Assembly: GCA_003561595.1 (NCBI GenBank)
Contig: PWWF01000148.1
Coordinates: forward strand, 1-5,483
Length of the DNA stretch: 5,483 nucleotides
Source: Paracoccaceae bacterium
GTDB lineage: Bacteria > Pseudomonadota > Alphaproteobacteria > Rhodobacterales > Rhodobacteraceae
Direction of reading: 5' to 3'
Shown one piece after another: positions 1-5,483 of the stretch. The notes below the pieces were generated by a model. The model was not told the DNA's origin, ran no database searches, and saw nothing but the letters and a program-made list of their open reading frames with translations. Positions within the stretch are counted from its first letter, which is position 1. Each line of letters starts with the position of its first letter. The position numbers and the translations under genes are program-made.

Positions 1-492
1 CTCATCGAACGCGGCCTCGATCAGCCCGGCGGGGCGTTGCGGCCACGGGTAGACGAAGGGCCAGGCCAGCGCGCCCGAAAACGTGCCATGCGCGTCAATC
101 CCCATATTGCGCGAGGCGCTGATGGATTTCCGGACCTGATCGACGGCCCATTCCTGCCGCGCCTTGGGGTTGCCGCGCACTTCCGGGACGGCGAAACCGT
201 CGAACATCTCGTCATAGGCGGGGTGCACGGCGACAAGCTGGCCTTGCAGATGGGTGGCAAGCTCGGTCACCTTGACCCCGTTCTGCGCGGCGATGCCCTT
301 GAATTCGTCGCAGTAATCCCGGCTTTCGGCCGCGCGGTCCAGGTCGATCAGCTGCGCGTCCCATGTCGGCACCTGAACGCCCTTGTACCCGCAATCTGCG
401 GCCCAGCGGGTGATGCTGTTCCAATCGTTGAACGGCGCCTCATCGCCGCCGAACTGTGCCAGAAACAAGCCCGGCCCTTTCATCGTTTTCAT
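1..492 (-). CDS. Sugar phosphate isomerase/epimerase-like TIM-barrel protein, N-terminal part (3' end outside window)
   Basis: An open frame of 164 codons runs off the left edge without a stop. The protein begins MKTMKGPGLFLAQFGGDEAP and reads like the xylose-isomerase-like TIM-barrel superfamily (COG1082; IolE-type proteins belong to the same superfamily). Visible strand-like segments are GVQVPTWD (residues 38-45) and TELATHLQGQ (77-86, with His81), then GIDAHGTFSGALAWP (131-145, with His135) and the motif YPWPQRPAGLIE (148-159). Family members are usually 280-350 residues, so roughly half is missing. There are two in-frame ATGs, at 490-492 and 481-483. I chose the upstream one because AGGAGG sits 7 nt before it, whereas the second would be 16 nt away. 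The gene follows lacI by 68 nt on the same strand and is probably co-transcribed with it. Such proteins usually isomerise or epimerise sugars or inositol derivatives, often alongside Gfo/Idh/MocA dehydrogenases and ABC transporters. The exact substrate cannot be told from the sequence. Confidence 0.85.
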   Translation of the reverse strand, partial: MKTMKGPGLFLAQFGGDEAPFNDWNSITRWAADCGYKGVQVPTWDAQLIDLDRAAESRDYCDEFKGIAAQNGVKVTELATHLQGQLVAVHPAYDEMFDGFAVPEVRGNPKARQEWAVDQVRKSISASRNMGIDAHGTFSGALAWPFVYPWPQRPAGLIEAAFDE

Positions 493-532
493 CCTTTCTC
501 CTCCTGACTCAGACCTGCTGTCTGTCAACTCT

Positions 533-554
533 GGTGCTCGCTGGCGTCAGCACC
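533..554 (-). other. Intercistronic stem-loop between lacI and the isomerase gene
   Basis: GGTGCT at 533-538 is complementary to AGCACC at 549-554, with a 10-nt loop. It lies just after the lacI stop, inside the 68-nt gap. On the minus strand no T-run follows, so it is not a standard rho-independent terminator. It may affect mRNA stability or the ratio of regulator to enzyme. A second short pair, CAGAC (510-514) and GTCTG (520-524), lies closer to the isomerase ribosome-binding site. Both are seen in the sequence; any function is inference. Confidence 0.3.
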
Positions 555-560
555 TTCCTC

Positions 561-1610
561 TCAGTGCGCCGTGGGACTGCCCCCTTCCAGCGGCATGTTT
601 TCCTTCACATAGATCGCGGGCGTAATGTCGCGCGCGGGGTCGCGCCACGCAGTCCCGGTTGCGATGGCTTTCATCACCTCGATCGCGCGGCGAACCTCTT
701 GCGCGGGTTTCTGGTCGATCACGGCATCGAACAGGCCGCCCGACAGCCCCTCGCGCGTGACCGGGGTCAGTTCATGCACGATTGTAAAGGGGCGCGGGCC
801 GCGATGGTGCGCCAGCACCTCCAGCAGGCCCCGGTTCCCGGCCCCGATGGAATAGATCCCGCTGATGTCGGGCCGCGCGGCAAGCGCCCGTGGCAGCATG
901 TCGCGCATCAGATCCGCGCGGTCCTGCACGCTGATCGCGGGCAATATCTCGATAGCGGGCAGTGTCCCTGCCAGCGCATCATGCAGCCCGTCCAGCCGGT
1001 CGCGATGATCGCTGGCCTGCAATACCCCGACAATGGGCAGGACCAGACCGCCGCGCGGACCATGGGCAATTTCCATCAACCGACCTGCCGTGCGCCCCGC
1101 TGTCCGGTTATCGATCCCGACATAGGCGCGCCGCGCCTCGGGCGCGGCATCGCTGACCAGAGTGATCACGCCGATGCCCCGTGCATCCAGCGCCCGGATC
1201 GCGGCAGTCACACGCTCTGTCCGGGTGGCGACGACGGCCACGCAATCGCAGTCATCGCCGACTGCATCCAGCGCGGCGACCTGCGCATCGGCATCCAGCG
1301 CCGGGGTGCCGACAATTGACAGGTTCACCCGGTCGCCACGCTGCACGGGCGCTTCCTCGGCGACGGCGGCATGCAGTGCCTGAAAGAAACTGTGGTTGCC
1401 GATGGGCAGGATGAAGCGGAAATGAAATTGCCGCCGACGCGACAGGTTGGCCGCCTGCTGATCGCGCACATAGCCCAGATCCGCGATGGCCTGCTGCACG
1501 CGCTTGCGCGATTTCTCGGACACGCTGCCACGGTTGTTCAGAACGCGGTCCGCCGTGGCATAGCTGACACCTGCGGCCTTTGCGACATCATTCAAGGTGG
1601 GTCTGCGCAT
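561..1610 (-). CDS. LacI-family transcriptional regulator
   Basis: A 349-residue repressor-type protein of normal LacI length. The N-terminal helix-turn-helix covers about residues 5-24 (TLNDVAKAAGVSYATADRVL), followed by the conserved SEKSRKRV helix. The hinge is at about 45-60 (GYVRDQQAANLSRRR). From RFILPIGNHSFFQ (65-77) onward it has the periplasmic-binding-protein-like effector domain, ending with a block around GGLFDAVIDQKPAQEVRRAI. The frame extends 26 codons upstream, but I start at the ATG at 1608-1610: MRRPTLNDVA is the canonical LacI beginning, GGAGAG lies about 7 nt before it, and the extension would run through the two operator palindromes. The recognition helix carries Tyr-Ala where LacI has Tyr-Gln, and Asp in place of the Ser before the conserved Arg. 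The effector is probably a sugar, polyol or phosphorylated derivative, judged from the family and from the isomerase gene directly downstream. The paired palindromes in its leader suggest autoregulation. Confidence 0.93.
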   Translation of the reverse strand: MRRPTLNDVAKAAGVSYATADRVLNNRGSVSEKSRKRVQQAIADLGYVRDQQAANLSRRRQFHFRFILPIGNHSFFQALHAAVAEEAPVQRGDRVNLSIVGTPALDADAQVAALDAVGDDCDCVAVVATRTERVTAAIRALDARGIGVITLVSDAAPEARRAYVGIDNRTAGRTAGRLMEIAHGPRGGLVLPIVGVLQASDHRDRLDGLHDALAGTLPAIEILPAISVQDRADLMRDMLPRALAARPDISGIYSIGAGNRGLLEVLAHHRGPRPFTIVHELTPVTREGLSGGLFDAVIDQKPAQEVRRAIEVMKAIATGTAWRDPARDITPAIYVKENMPLEGGSPTAH

Positions 1611-1649
1611 GCCCGATCTCTCCCCCTGCCGCTTTGGTGACACGAGAGG

Positions 1650-1667
1650 TTGATAGACGTCAATCAA
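1650..1667. promoter_or_regulatory. LacI-type operator O1 (proximal)
   Basis: TTGATAGACGTCAATCAA is an 18-bp palindrome with 8 of 9 symmetric pairs matching; the only mismatch is 1655/1662. The centre is CG, as is typical for LacI/PurR-type operators. It ends about 40 nt before the lacI start codon. On the minus strand it includes TATCAA, a possible weak -10 element, so binding here would block lacI transcription. The symmetry is observed; assignment to the adjacent LacI protein is inferred from position and symmetry type. Confidence 0.72.
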
Positions 1668-1670
1668 TTT

Positions 1671-1688
1671 TTGATAGACGCCTGTCAA
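1671..1688. promoter_or_regulatory. LacI-type operator O2 (distal), overlapping a TTGACA element
   Basis: TTGATAGACGCCTGTCAA is a second CG-centred palindrome with 7 of 9 matching pairs. It shares its first ten bases, TTGATAGACG, with O1. The spacing of the repeats is exactly 21 bp, two helical turns, so two dimers would bind the same DNA face. On the minus strand its outer half is TTGACA (1688-1683), a perfect -35 consensus, but no good -10 lies 16-18 nt downstream, so the lacI promoter itself stays uncertain. It begins 22 bp after the aruI stop codon. Confidence 0.68.
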
Positions 1689-1710
1689 ATGGTCGAACTG
1701 GCCGCACCCC

Positions 1711-3252
1711 TTATCGGACCGGGGGCAATGTCACTTCGATCACACGCGGCCCCGGCCCGCCAACCTGCAGCGTTTGTGGTGTCACCCGCTCGAATGGCAG
1801 GCCGCAGGCGCGGGCGAGGTCCGCGAAATCGGGCGGGCGCGGGGTGCAGCCCAGCACTTGCGCCCCTGCCGCGCGCATGGCACTCGCAATCTCGCCGAAC
1901 CCGGAGTTATTGAAGATGACAAAGGTGATATCGAGCTGTTCCTCGGCCGCCGTGAGCAATTCGCCCGGTGCGAACATCAGCCCGCCATCGCCGATCAGGC
2001 ACAGGATACGCGTATCGAGCGCTGCCAGCGCAGCCCCGACTGCGGCACCCGTGGCATAGCCCAGCGCCCCGAAACCTGTGGCCGCATTGAACCAGCCGCC
2101 GGGGCGGTCGTGATCAAAGAACAGGTTGCCTGCATAGATCACTTGCGTGGAATCGCCCACCATGATGGCGCCGGGGCAGGCATCGCGCAGCCGCTCCAGC
2201 AGGGCAAGCTCGGCCTCATACCCGTCTGGCAATGCGGCGCGTGCGGCAGCGCGGGTGCGTCCTGCGCGGTCGGGGCCATCCGCAGCGGGGGTATGGCGTG
2301 TCAGCAGCGGCAGGATTCCGGCAACATCCCCCTGCACGGTCACGGCCGCCGGGGCCCGCGCCAGTTGGTCGGCATCGATATCCACGCGGATCATGCCATC
2401 CGTGTCCGGGAAGCCCCCATCCTCATACATATCGCAATCGGTCGGGCCAAGTTCCGAGCCCAGAACGATCAGGCGGTCGGCCCCCCTGATCAGGTCGCGC
2501 ACGGGCGCAAGGCTGGGCGAGGCCGGGACGCAGAGCGGGTGCCCATGCATCAGCCCGCGCGCATTGGTCGTCAGGATCACCGGCGCGCCCAACCGCTCGG
2601 CAAGCCCCTGCAGCGCGGGGCCTGCCTGGCGGCACCCACCGCCTGCAAGAATGACCGGGGCCTGGGCCTGAGCAAGCATCGCGTTGGCCCGCGTCAGTTC
2701 AGGCAGCGGGGCGGCGGCGGGCATGTCCTGCGCGGGCAGCACCGGCACTGGGGCGGCCATCAGATCGAGCGGGATCTGCAGATGCACTGGCCCCGGTCGT
2801 GCCGTTGTCAGCGCCTCTGTGACGGCCGCCAGTGTCTCCGGCAACGCCTCGGCACGGTCCAGATGAAAGGCCGGGCAGAGCGTGGCGGCCAAGGCCTGCT
2901 GGTCGGGCAGTTCATGCAGATGCCCGCGCCCCTTGCCCAGCGACTCGCGCGTGTTCACGCCCGATATCACCAGCATCGGCACCGAATCCGCGCGCGCTTG
3001 CGCCATGGGCGTCAGGATATTGGTCAGCCCAGGCCCGGTGATCACCAGCGCCACGCCGAACCGGCCCGACACGCGGGCATAGCCATCCGCCATGAAACCT
3101 GCACCCGCCTCATGACGTGGGGTGACATGGCGGATACCGGCGCCGGGCAGGGCGCGATACAGCTCGATCGTATGCACGCCGGGGATGCCGAAGATCACCT
3201 GGACCCCCATGGATTTCAGCCATGCGACCAGCGCCTGCGCCACACTGGTCAT
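1711..3252 (-). CDS. aruI: AruI-like 2-ketoarginine (5-guanidino-2-oxopentanoate) decarboxylase, ThDP-dependent
   Basis: A 513-residue member of the acetolactate synthase/benzoylformate decarboxylase superfamily. The N-terminal pyrimidine-binding domain has FGIPGVHTIELYRALPG (21-37), the catalytic glutamate in RHEAGAGFMADGYARVSG (Glu48), and SLGKGRGHLHE (104-114). A central domain covers about 180-330. The C-terminal domain has the ThDP/Mg motif starting GDGG (421-424) and ending in the NN pair (448-449). The N-terminal third strongly resembles Pseudomonas AruI as I remember it, especially GVHTIELYR, the RHE block and the SLGKG segment. AruI converts 2-ketoarginine to 4-guanidinobutanal and CO2 in the cytoplasm. 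The start codon overlaps the aruH stop as ATGA, and only a weak G-rich site precedes it, so translational coupling is likely. Co-location with the AruH-like transaminase supports the assignment. It is somewhat shorter than the roughly 550 residues I recall for AruI. Alternative: a decarboxylase for another 2-oxo acid. Confidence 0.77.
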   Translation of the reverse strand: MTSVAQALVAWLKSMGVQVIFGIPGVHTIELYRALPGAGIRHVTPRHEAGAGFMADGYARVSGRFGVALVITGPGLTNILTPMAQARADSVPMLVISGVNTRESLGKGRGHLHELPDQQALAATLCPAFHLDRAEALPETLAAVTEALTTARPGPVHLQIPLDLMAAPVPVLPAQDMPAAAPLPELTRANAMLAQAQAPVILAGGGCRQAGPALQGLAERLGAPVILTTNARGLMHGHPLCVPASPSLAPVRDLIRGADRLIVLGSELGPTDCDMYEDGGFPDTDGMIRVDIDADQLARAPAAVTVQGDVAGILPLLTRHTPAADGPDRAGRTRAAARAALPDGYEAELALLERLRDACPGAIMVGDSTQVIYAGNLFFDHDRPGGWFNAATGFGALGYATGAAVGAALAALDTRILCLIGDGGLMFAPGELLTAAEEQLDITFVIFNNSGFGEIASAMRAAGAQVLGCTPRPPDFADLARACGLPFERVTPQTLQVGGPGPRVIEVTLPPVR

Positions 3253-4427
3253 GTCGCGCCCCCGCTGGCATAGCGGGCGATGCGGCTGCAGGCGTCCTGC
3301 GTTGCGTCATCCGGGGCCGTCAGCGCAAGGCGCAGCCACCCTTTTAACGCCGCACCGAACGAGGCACCGGGCATGACCGCAACATCCGTCTTGTCCAGCA
3401 AATCCAGCGCGAAACCCAGCGAATCCTGACTGAGCGCGCGGATATCGACCAGCGCGAACATCCCCGCCTGCGGCATGTGCACGCGCAGCCCCGCGACCCC
3501 GTCCAGCGTGCCTTGCACGATTCTCGCGCGCCGCGCCATGCGCGCGGCCATGTCGCGCGCCGCGTCCGCCGGGCCGGACAACGCCTGCGCCATCATGTCG
3601 GCGATAAAGGGTTGCGAGCCGAACAGCATGGTTTCCGACAGGGGCAGCGCGCGGTTGCAGAATTCGGGCGATGCGCAGAGCCAACCCGCGCGGAACCCCG
3701 TCGCCGCATGCGATTTCGAGATCGAGGACGCGACGATCACGCGATCCTCATGCCCCGCACCGGCCAATGCCGAAGTAAAGGCCGCACCGTCATGGGTAAG
3801 TGCGCCATAGACCTCATCCGAGATCAGCCAGAGGTCATGCTTAGCCGCAAGAACAAGCAGTGCGTCCAGATCTTCCGGGCCAAGGATCGCCCCGGTCGGA
3901 TTATGCGGCGTGTTGACGAGAATCGCTCGGGTCGCGGGCGTGATCCGCGCGGCCACATCCGCAGCCTGCAGGCGAAACCCCTTTTCCGGGCGCAGCGCAA
4001 CCGGAACCGGCACACCGCCCGACGCGCGGATCAGCCCCTCATAGGTGGCATACATCGGATCGCCGAGGATCACCTCGCTGGCCGGGTCGCAAATGGTCAT
4101 CAAAGCCACGAACAGGGCGGTCTGCGTGCCCGGCAGACACAGGAACCTGTCCGCCGTGATATCGCGGCTGCAAGCGGCCGAGTAATGCGCACTCAGCGCC
4201 GCCAGCGCCGATGGCTCTCCGCGCCCGTTCGAATAGCCCGTCCGCCCGCTCGCCATGGCGCGGGCCGCCGTCTGCACAAGCGGCTCAGGCGTGGGCGTGT
4301 CAGGCTCGCCGATGGTCAGGTCGATCACCGCGCGCCCGGCGCGTTTGCGCGCGGATGCGGCGATAGACAGGGTCCATTTCTCCGACCCCAGCCCGGCCAG
4401 TCGTTCGGTCACAGGTGCATAGCGCAT
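3249..4427 (-). CDS. aruH: AruH-like arginine:pyruvate transaminase, class I/II PLP aminotransferase
   Basis: A 392-residue fold-type I aminotransferase of full family length. Visible features: the N-terminal MRYAPVTERLAG, IGEPDTPTPEP (39-49), GDPMYATYEG (122-131), NTPHNPTG (172-179), the cofactor-binding Asp204 in LISDEVYG, the Schiff-base lysine Lys238 in SSISKSHAATGFRAGW, Arg246 in that segment, and the carboxylate-binding Arg366 in GWLRLAL. The MRYA start, DPMYATYE, the GFRLQAADVAARITPATRA stretch and DLWLISDEVY all resemble Pseudomonas AruH as I recall it. AruH transfers the alpha-amino group of L-arginine to pyruvate, giving 2-ketoarginine and alanine, the substrate for the next gene's product. 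The start lies 3 nt after the tetR stop, with AGGA about 8 nt upstream inside tetR. Aspartate- or other class I aminotransferase activity cannot be excluded by sequence alone; the pairing with an AruI-like enzyme is the main specificity clue. Confidence 0.78.
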   Translation of the reverse strand: MRYAPVTERLAGLGSEKWTLSIAASARKRAGRAVIDLTIGEPDTPTPEPLVQTAARAMASGRTGYSNGRGEPSALAALSAHYSAACSRDITADRFLCLPGTQTALFVALMTICDPASEVILGDPMYATYEGLIRASGGVPVPVALRPEKGFRLQAADVAARITPATRAILVNTPHNPTGAILGPEDLDALLVLAAKHDLWLISDEVYGALTHDGAAFTSALAGAGHEDRVIVASSISKSHAATGFRAGWLCASPEFCNRALPLSETMLFGSQPFIADMMAQALSGPADAARDMAARMARRARIVQGTLDGVAGLRVHMPQAGMFALVDIRALSQDSLGFALDLLDKTDVAVMPGASFGAALKGWLRLALTAPDDATQDACSRIARYASGGAT

Positions 4428-4430
4428 GAA

Positions 4431-5060
4431 TCATTCCTGAAGTTTGAGGCCAAGTAGCGATTCGAACGCGCCTATCGCGGTGGCGCGAATCTCATCCGTT
4501 GCAAACACGTCCGGCAGGGCGGACGCTTCGATCCACAGCCCGTCCAGCAGCGCATTCCCCGCGATGGCAAGCCGCCGGGTCATAGCAGGGTCAGCGGGCC
4601 TGCCTGCGGCGCACAGAGCGTCTGTGATCAGCGCTTCCAGCTGGCCCCGGAATGCCAGGTAGCTGCGCTCATGCCCCTGTCGCATCGCCTGATCACGCAC
4701 GACAAGCTGCATGGAGGCCGCCCATAGCGCCATGGCGCGAGGGTCCACCACGGGCGGCGAGACCGCATTGCCGACAAAGCTGGCAAGCCGCGCCAGGGGG
4801 TCGGCCGGAAGCGTGTCGAGCGCGGCCGCGCTTGCCTCGGTCAGCCCGGTCATGAGATGTTCATGCGCGGCGGCGACAAGCTCTTCCTTGGTGACAAAGT
4901 AGTGCCGGATCAGCCCCTGCGTGACACCTGCGCGCAGCGCAATCGCGCGCACGGTCGCCGCCTGCGGCCCACCTTCGGCGATGCAGTCCAGCGTCGCGTC
5001 GATCAGAGCCGCGCGCCGCGCCTCCTCCCCCTCGCGGCGAAAGGACCGCCTGGGCGTCAT
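4431..5060 (-). CDS. TetR/BetI-like transcriptional regulator of the aruHI operon
   Basis: With the ATG at 5058-5060 this is a 209-residue protein, normal for TetR. MTPRRSFRREGEEARRAALIDAT resembles the BetI-like subgroup. The helix-turn-helix is at about 36-55 (TVRAIALRAGVTQGLIRHYF), followed by TKEELVAAAHEHL. The rest is an all-helical ligand/dimerisation domain with WAASMQLVVRDQAM (113-126) and GNALLDGLWIEA (168-179). The frame stays open upstream to an ATG at 5225, with other ATGs at 5198 and 5087. I reject the long forms because the added residues do not look like TetR sequence and the region is lower in GC and contains a palindrome with TATAAC. No good ribosome-binding site precedes 5060, so 5087 remains possible. 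It is the first gene of the unit, only 3 nt before aruH, so it likely controls its own operon. A repressor relieved by arginine or 2-ketoarginine is a guess. Confidence 0.85.
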   Translation of the reverse strand: MTPRRSFRREGEEARRAALIDATLDCIAEGGPQAATVRAIALRAGVTQGLIRHYFVTKEELVAAAHEHLMTGLTEASAAALDTLPADPLARLASFVGNAVSPPVVDPRAMALWAASMQLVVRDQAMRQGHERSYLAFRGQLEALITDALCAAGRPADPAMTRRLAIAGNALLDGLWIEASALPDVFATDEIRATAIGAFESLLGLKLQE

Positions 5061-5183
5061 GCGAACACAACTGCGCGTCGCCAGCATGGGCTCTGGCGTG
5101 TCGATACGGTCGGCAGCGCCGCATAATGCCAGGCGGGTGAATTCAGGGGTGATGAATGGCGCATCCGATCCCTCGCCAAGTTT

Positions 5184-5201
5184 GTTATACGAACGCATAA
5201 C
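5184..5201. promoter_or_regulatory. Candidate TetR operator with embedded -10 (TATAAC) for the tetR-aruHI operon
   Basis: GTTATACGAACGCATAAC is an 18-bp inverted repeat with 7 of 9 symmetric pairs matching: arms GTTAT/ATAAC and inner CG/CG. On the minus strand its downstream arm reads TATAAC (5189-5184), close to the -10 consensus. A matching -35 at 17 bp would be GTTCGG, which is poor. If transcription starts about 7 nt after TATAAC, the leader to the ATG at 5060 is close to 120 nt. Operator plus promoter overlap is typical of autoregulated TetR repressors. The palindrome is observed; binding by this regulator is inferred. Confidence 0.5.
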
Positions 5202-5236
5202 TACCACCGAACTGCGGCGATGCAATCAAAATAATC

Positions 5237-5296
5237 GGATCGTTGCGGCTAACTGGGCGCAGTAGCCGTGCGAATTCGAAGCGAAGCGCCCGATCC
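5237..5296. repeat. Interrupted inverted repeat in the divergent region
   Basis: Two nested arm pairs are present: GGATCG (5237-5242) with CGATCC (5291-5296), and GGGCGC (5255-5260) with GCGCCC (5286-5291). The right arms form one near-continuous block sharing one base at 5291. The left arms are separated by 12 nt. The inner loop of 25 nt contains TTCGAA. It could form a branched stem in RNA or be a binding site. No T-run follows on either strand, so it is not a standard terminator. Confidence 0.3.
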
Positions 5297-5383
5297 ATCG
5301 AGACACTTGCGGCAGTTTGGGAGGGGGGGGCGACGGAGCGTCGTGCTACGGGAGCAAACTCAAAGACCTCTGCATAATGCGGA

Positions 5384-5412
5384 TTCCTGCCCGCTGCCTG
5401 CGCTGGTATAGT
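5384..5412 (+). promoter_or_regulatory. Possible sigma-70-type promoter for the right-edge gene
   Basis: TATAGT (5407-5412) matches the -10 consensus at 5 of 6 positions. It sits 17 bp after TTCCTG (5384-5389), a weak -35. The start codon at 5439 follows 26 nt after the -10 box, giving a short leader. The poor -35 means it may need an activator or may not be real. Confidence 0.35.
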
Positions 5413-5438
5413 TTGCCGGTGGCAATTTGAGGCGGCTG

Positions 5439-5483
5439 ATGGACCTTTTCTTGCGTGAAGTGTCGGGGCGGATTGACCCGGAG
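5439..5483 (+). CDS. Unidentified gene, first 15 codons (continues beyond window)
   Basis: An ATG with TGAGG about 6 nt upstream opens a frame reading MDLFLREVSGRIDPE to the window edge with no stop. The ribosome-binding site and the upstream TATAGT support a real start. The fragment is too short to assign to a family, and I do not recognise it. It is transcribed divergently from tetR, so it could share regulation with that operon. Confidence 0.5.
   Translation, partial: MDLFLREVSGRIDPE

Larger units (their letters stand above)
5061..5438. other. Divergent intergenic region between tetR and the right-edge gene
   Basis: About 380 bases with no convincing gene. It is visibly less GC-rich than the flanking coding sequence. 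It holds the tetR palindrome, an interrupted inverted repeat, an eight-G tract (5323-5330) and the putative promoter of the right-edge gene. The 9-bp palindrome GCATAATGC occurs twice, at 5121-5129 and 5372-5380. Short frames here show no recognisable protein features. I see no tRNA-like fold, riboswitch or mobile-element terminus that I can support. Confidence 0.6.

Noticed and set aside
503..528. TTGACA on the minus strand before the isomerase gene as a promoter -35
   Set aside because: A -10 at normal spacing would fall on the ribosome-binding site, leaving no leader, and no TATAAT-like sequence is present.
456..1319. Plus-strand open frame of 287 codons opposite lacI
   Set aside because: It mirrors the coding strand of a complete LacI regulator and shows no family features of its own.
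1691..1722. Possible terminator after aruI (GGTC/GACC pairing)
   Set aside because: The arms are only four bases, the loop is long and no T-run follows on the minus strand.
1774..3273. Long plus-strand open frame of 499 codons opposite aruI
   Set aside because: It lies antisense to a clear ThDP enzyme with all its motifs. The translation is rich in Arg, His, Gln and Gly without domain features, as expected for the reverse of a GC-rich gene.
3477..4457. Plus-strand open frame of 326 codons opposite aruH
   Set aside because: It is a shadow of the aminotransferase gene, with low-complexity Arg-rich sequence and no recognisable domain.
5214..5228. TTTTGATTGCATCG on the minus strand as a third LacI operator
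   Set aside because: Only the first half-site resembles the operators at 1650-1688. There is no symmetric partner and no CG centre.
5237..5296. Inverted repeat as a tRNA or insertion-sequence end
   Set aside because: It has no acceptor stem, CCA or TPsiC-like arm, no flanking target duplication and no transposase in the window.

Overview
The window is a GC-rich stretch of bacterial chromosome. Five genes run on the minus strand, and a sixth begins on the plus strand at the right edge. The style suggests an alphaproteobacterium, most likely Rhodobacterales: strong GC bias at third codon positions, tight ATGA-type gene junctions, and protein families common in roseobacter-type genomes. This placement rests on general appearance, not on a marker gene.

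Reading in the direction of transcription (right to left), the first block is a tight three-gene operon. It holds a TetR/BetI-like regulator (4431-5060), a class I/II PLP aminotransferase that looks like AruH (3249-4427), and a thiamine-diphosphate enzyme that looks like AruI (1711-3252). The gaps are 3 nt between tetR and aruH and a 4-nt ATGA overlap between aruH and aruI. In the Pseudomonas arginine transaminase pathway, AruH converts L-arginine plus pyruvate to 2-ketoarginine plus alanine. AruI then decarboxylates 2-ketoarginine to 4-guanidinobutanal. The later steps (aldehyde dehydrogenase, guanidinobutyrase) are not in the window. An 18-bp inverted repeat with an embedded TATAAC lies upstream of tetR and is the obvious candidate autoregulatory operator.

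The second block starts about 100 nt after aruI. It holds a LacI-family regulator (561-1610) and the first 164 codons of a sugar phosphate isomerase/epimerase-type TIM-barrel protein (1-492, running off the left edge). In front of lacI are two 18-bp CG-centred palindromes exactly 21 bp apart, the clearest regulatory signal here. They probably bind the LacI protein, giving autoregulation and perhaps a roadblock between the two blocks. The block looks like the start of a sugar or polyol catabolic locus whose other genes lie to the left.

The right end (5061-5438) is a non-coding divergent region of about 380 bases. It holds the tetR control region, an interrupted inverted repeat, an eight-G tract and a weak plus-strand promoter before a partial, unidentified gene at 5439. 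I see no tRNA, rRNA, CRISPR array, insertion sequence or convincing rho-independent terminator. The genes belong to known families; the points worth following are the regulatory architecture and the TetR-linked version of the arginine transaminase operon.
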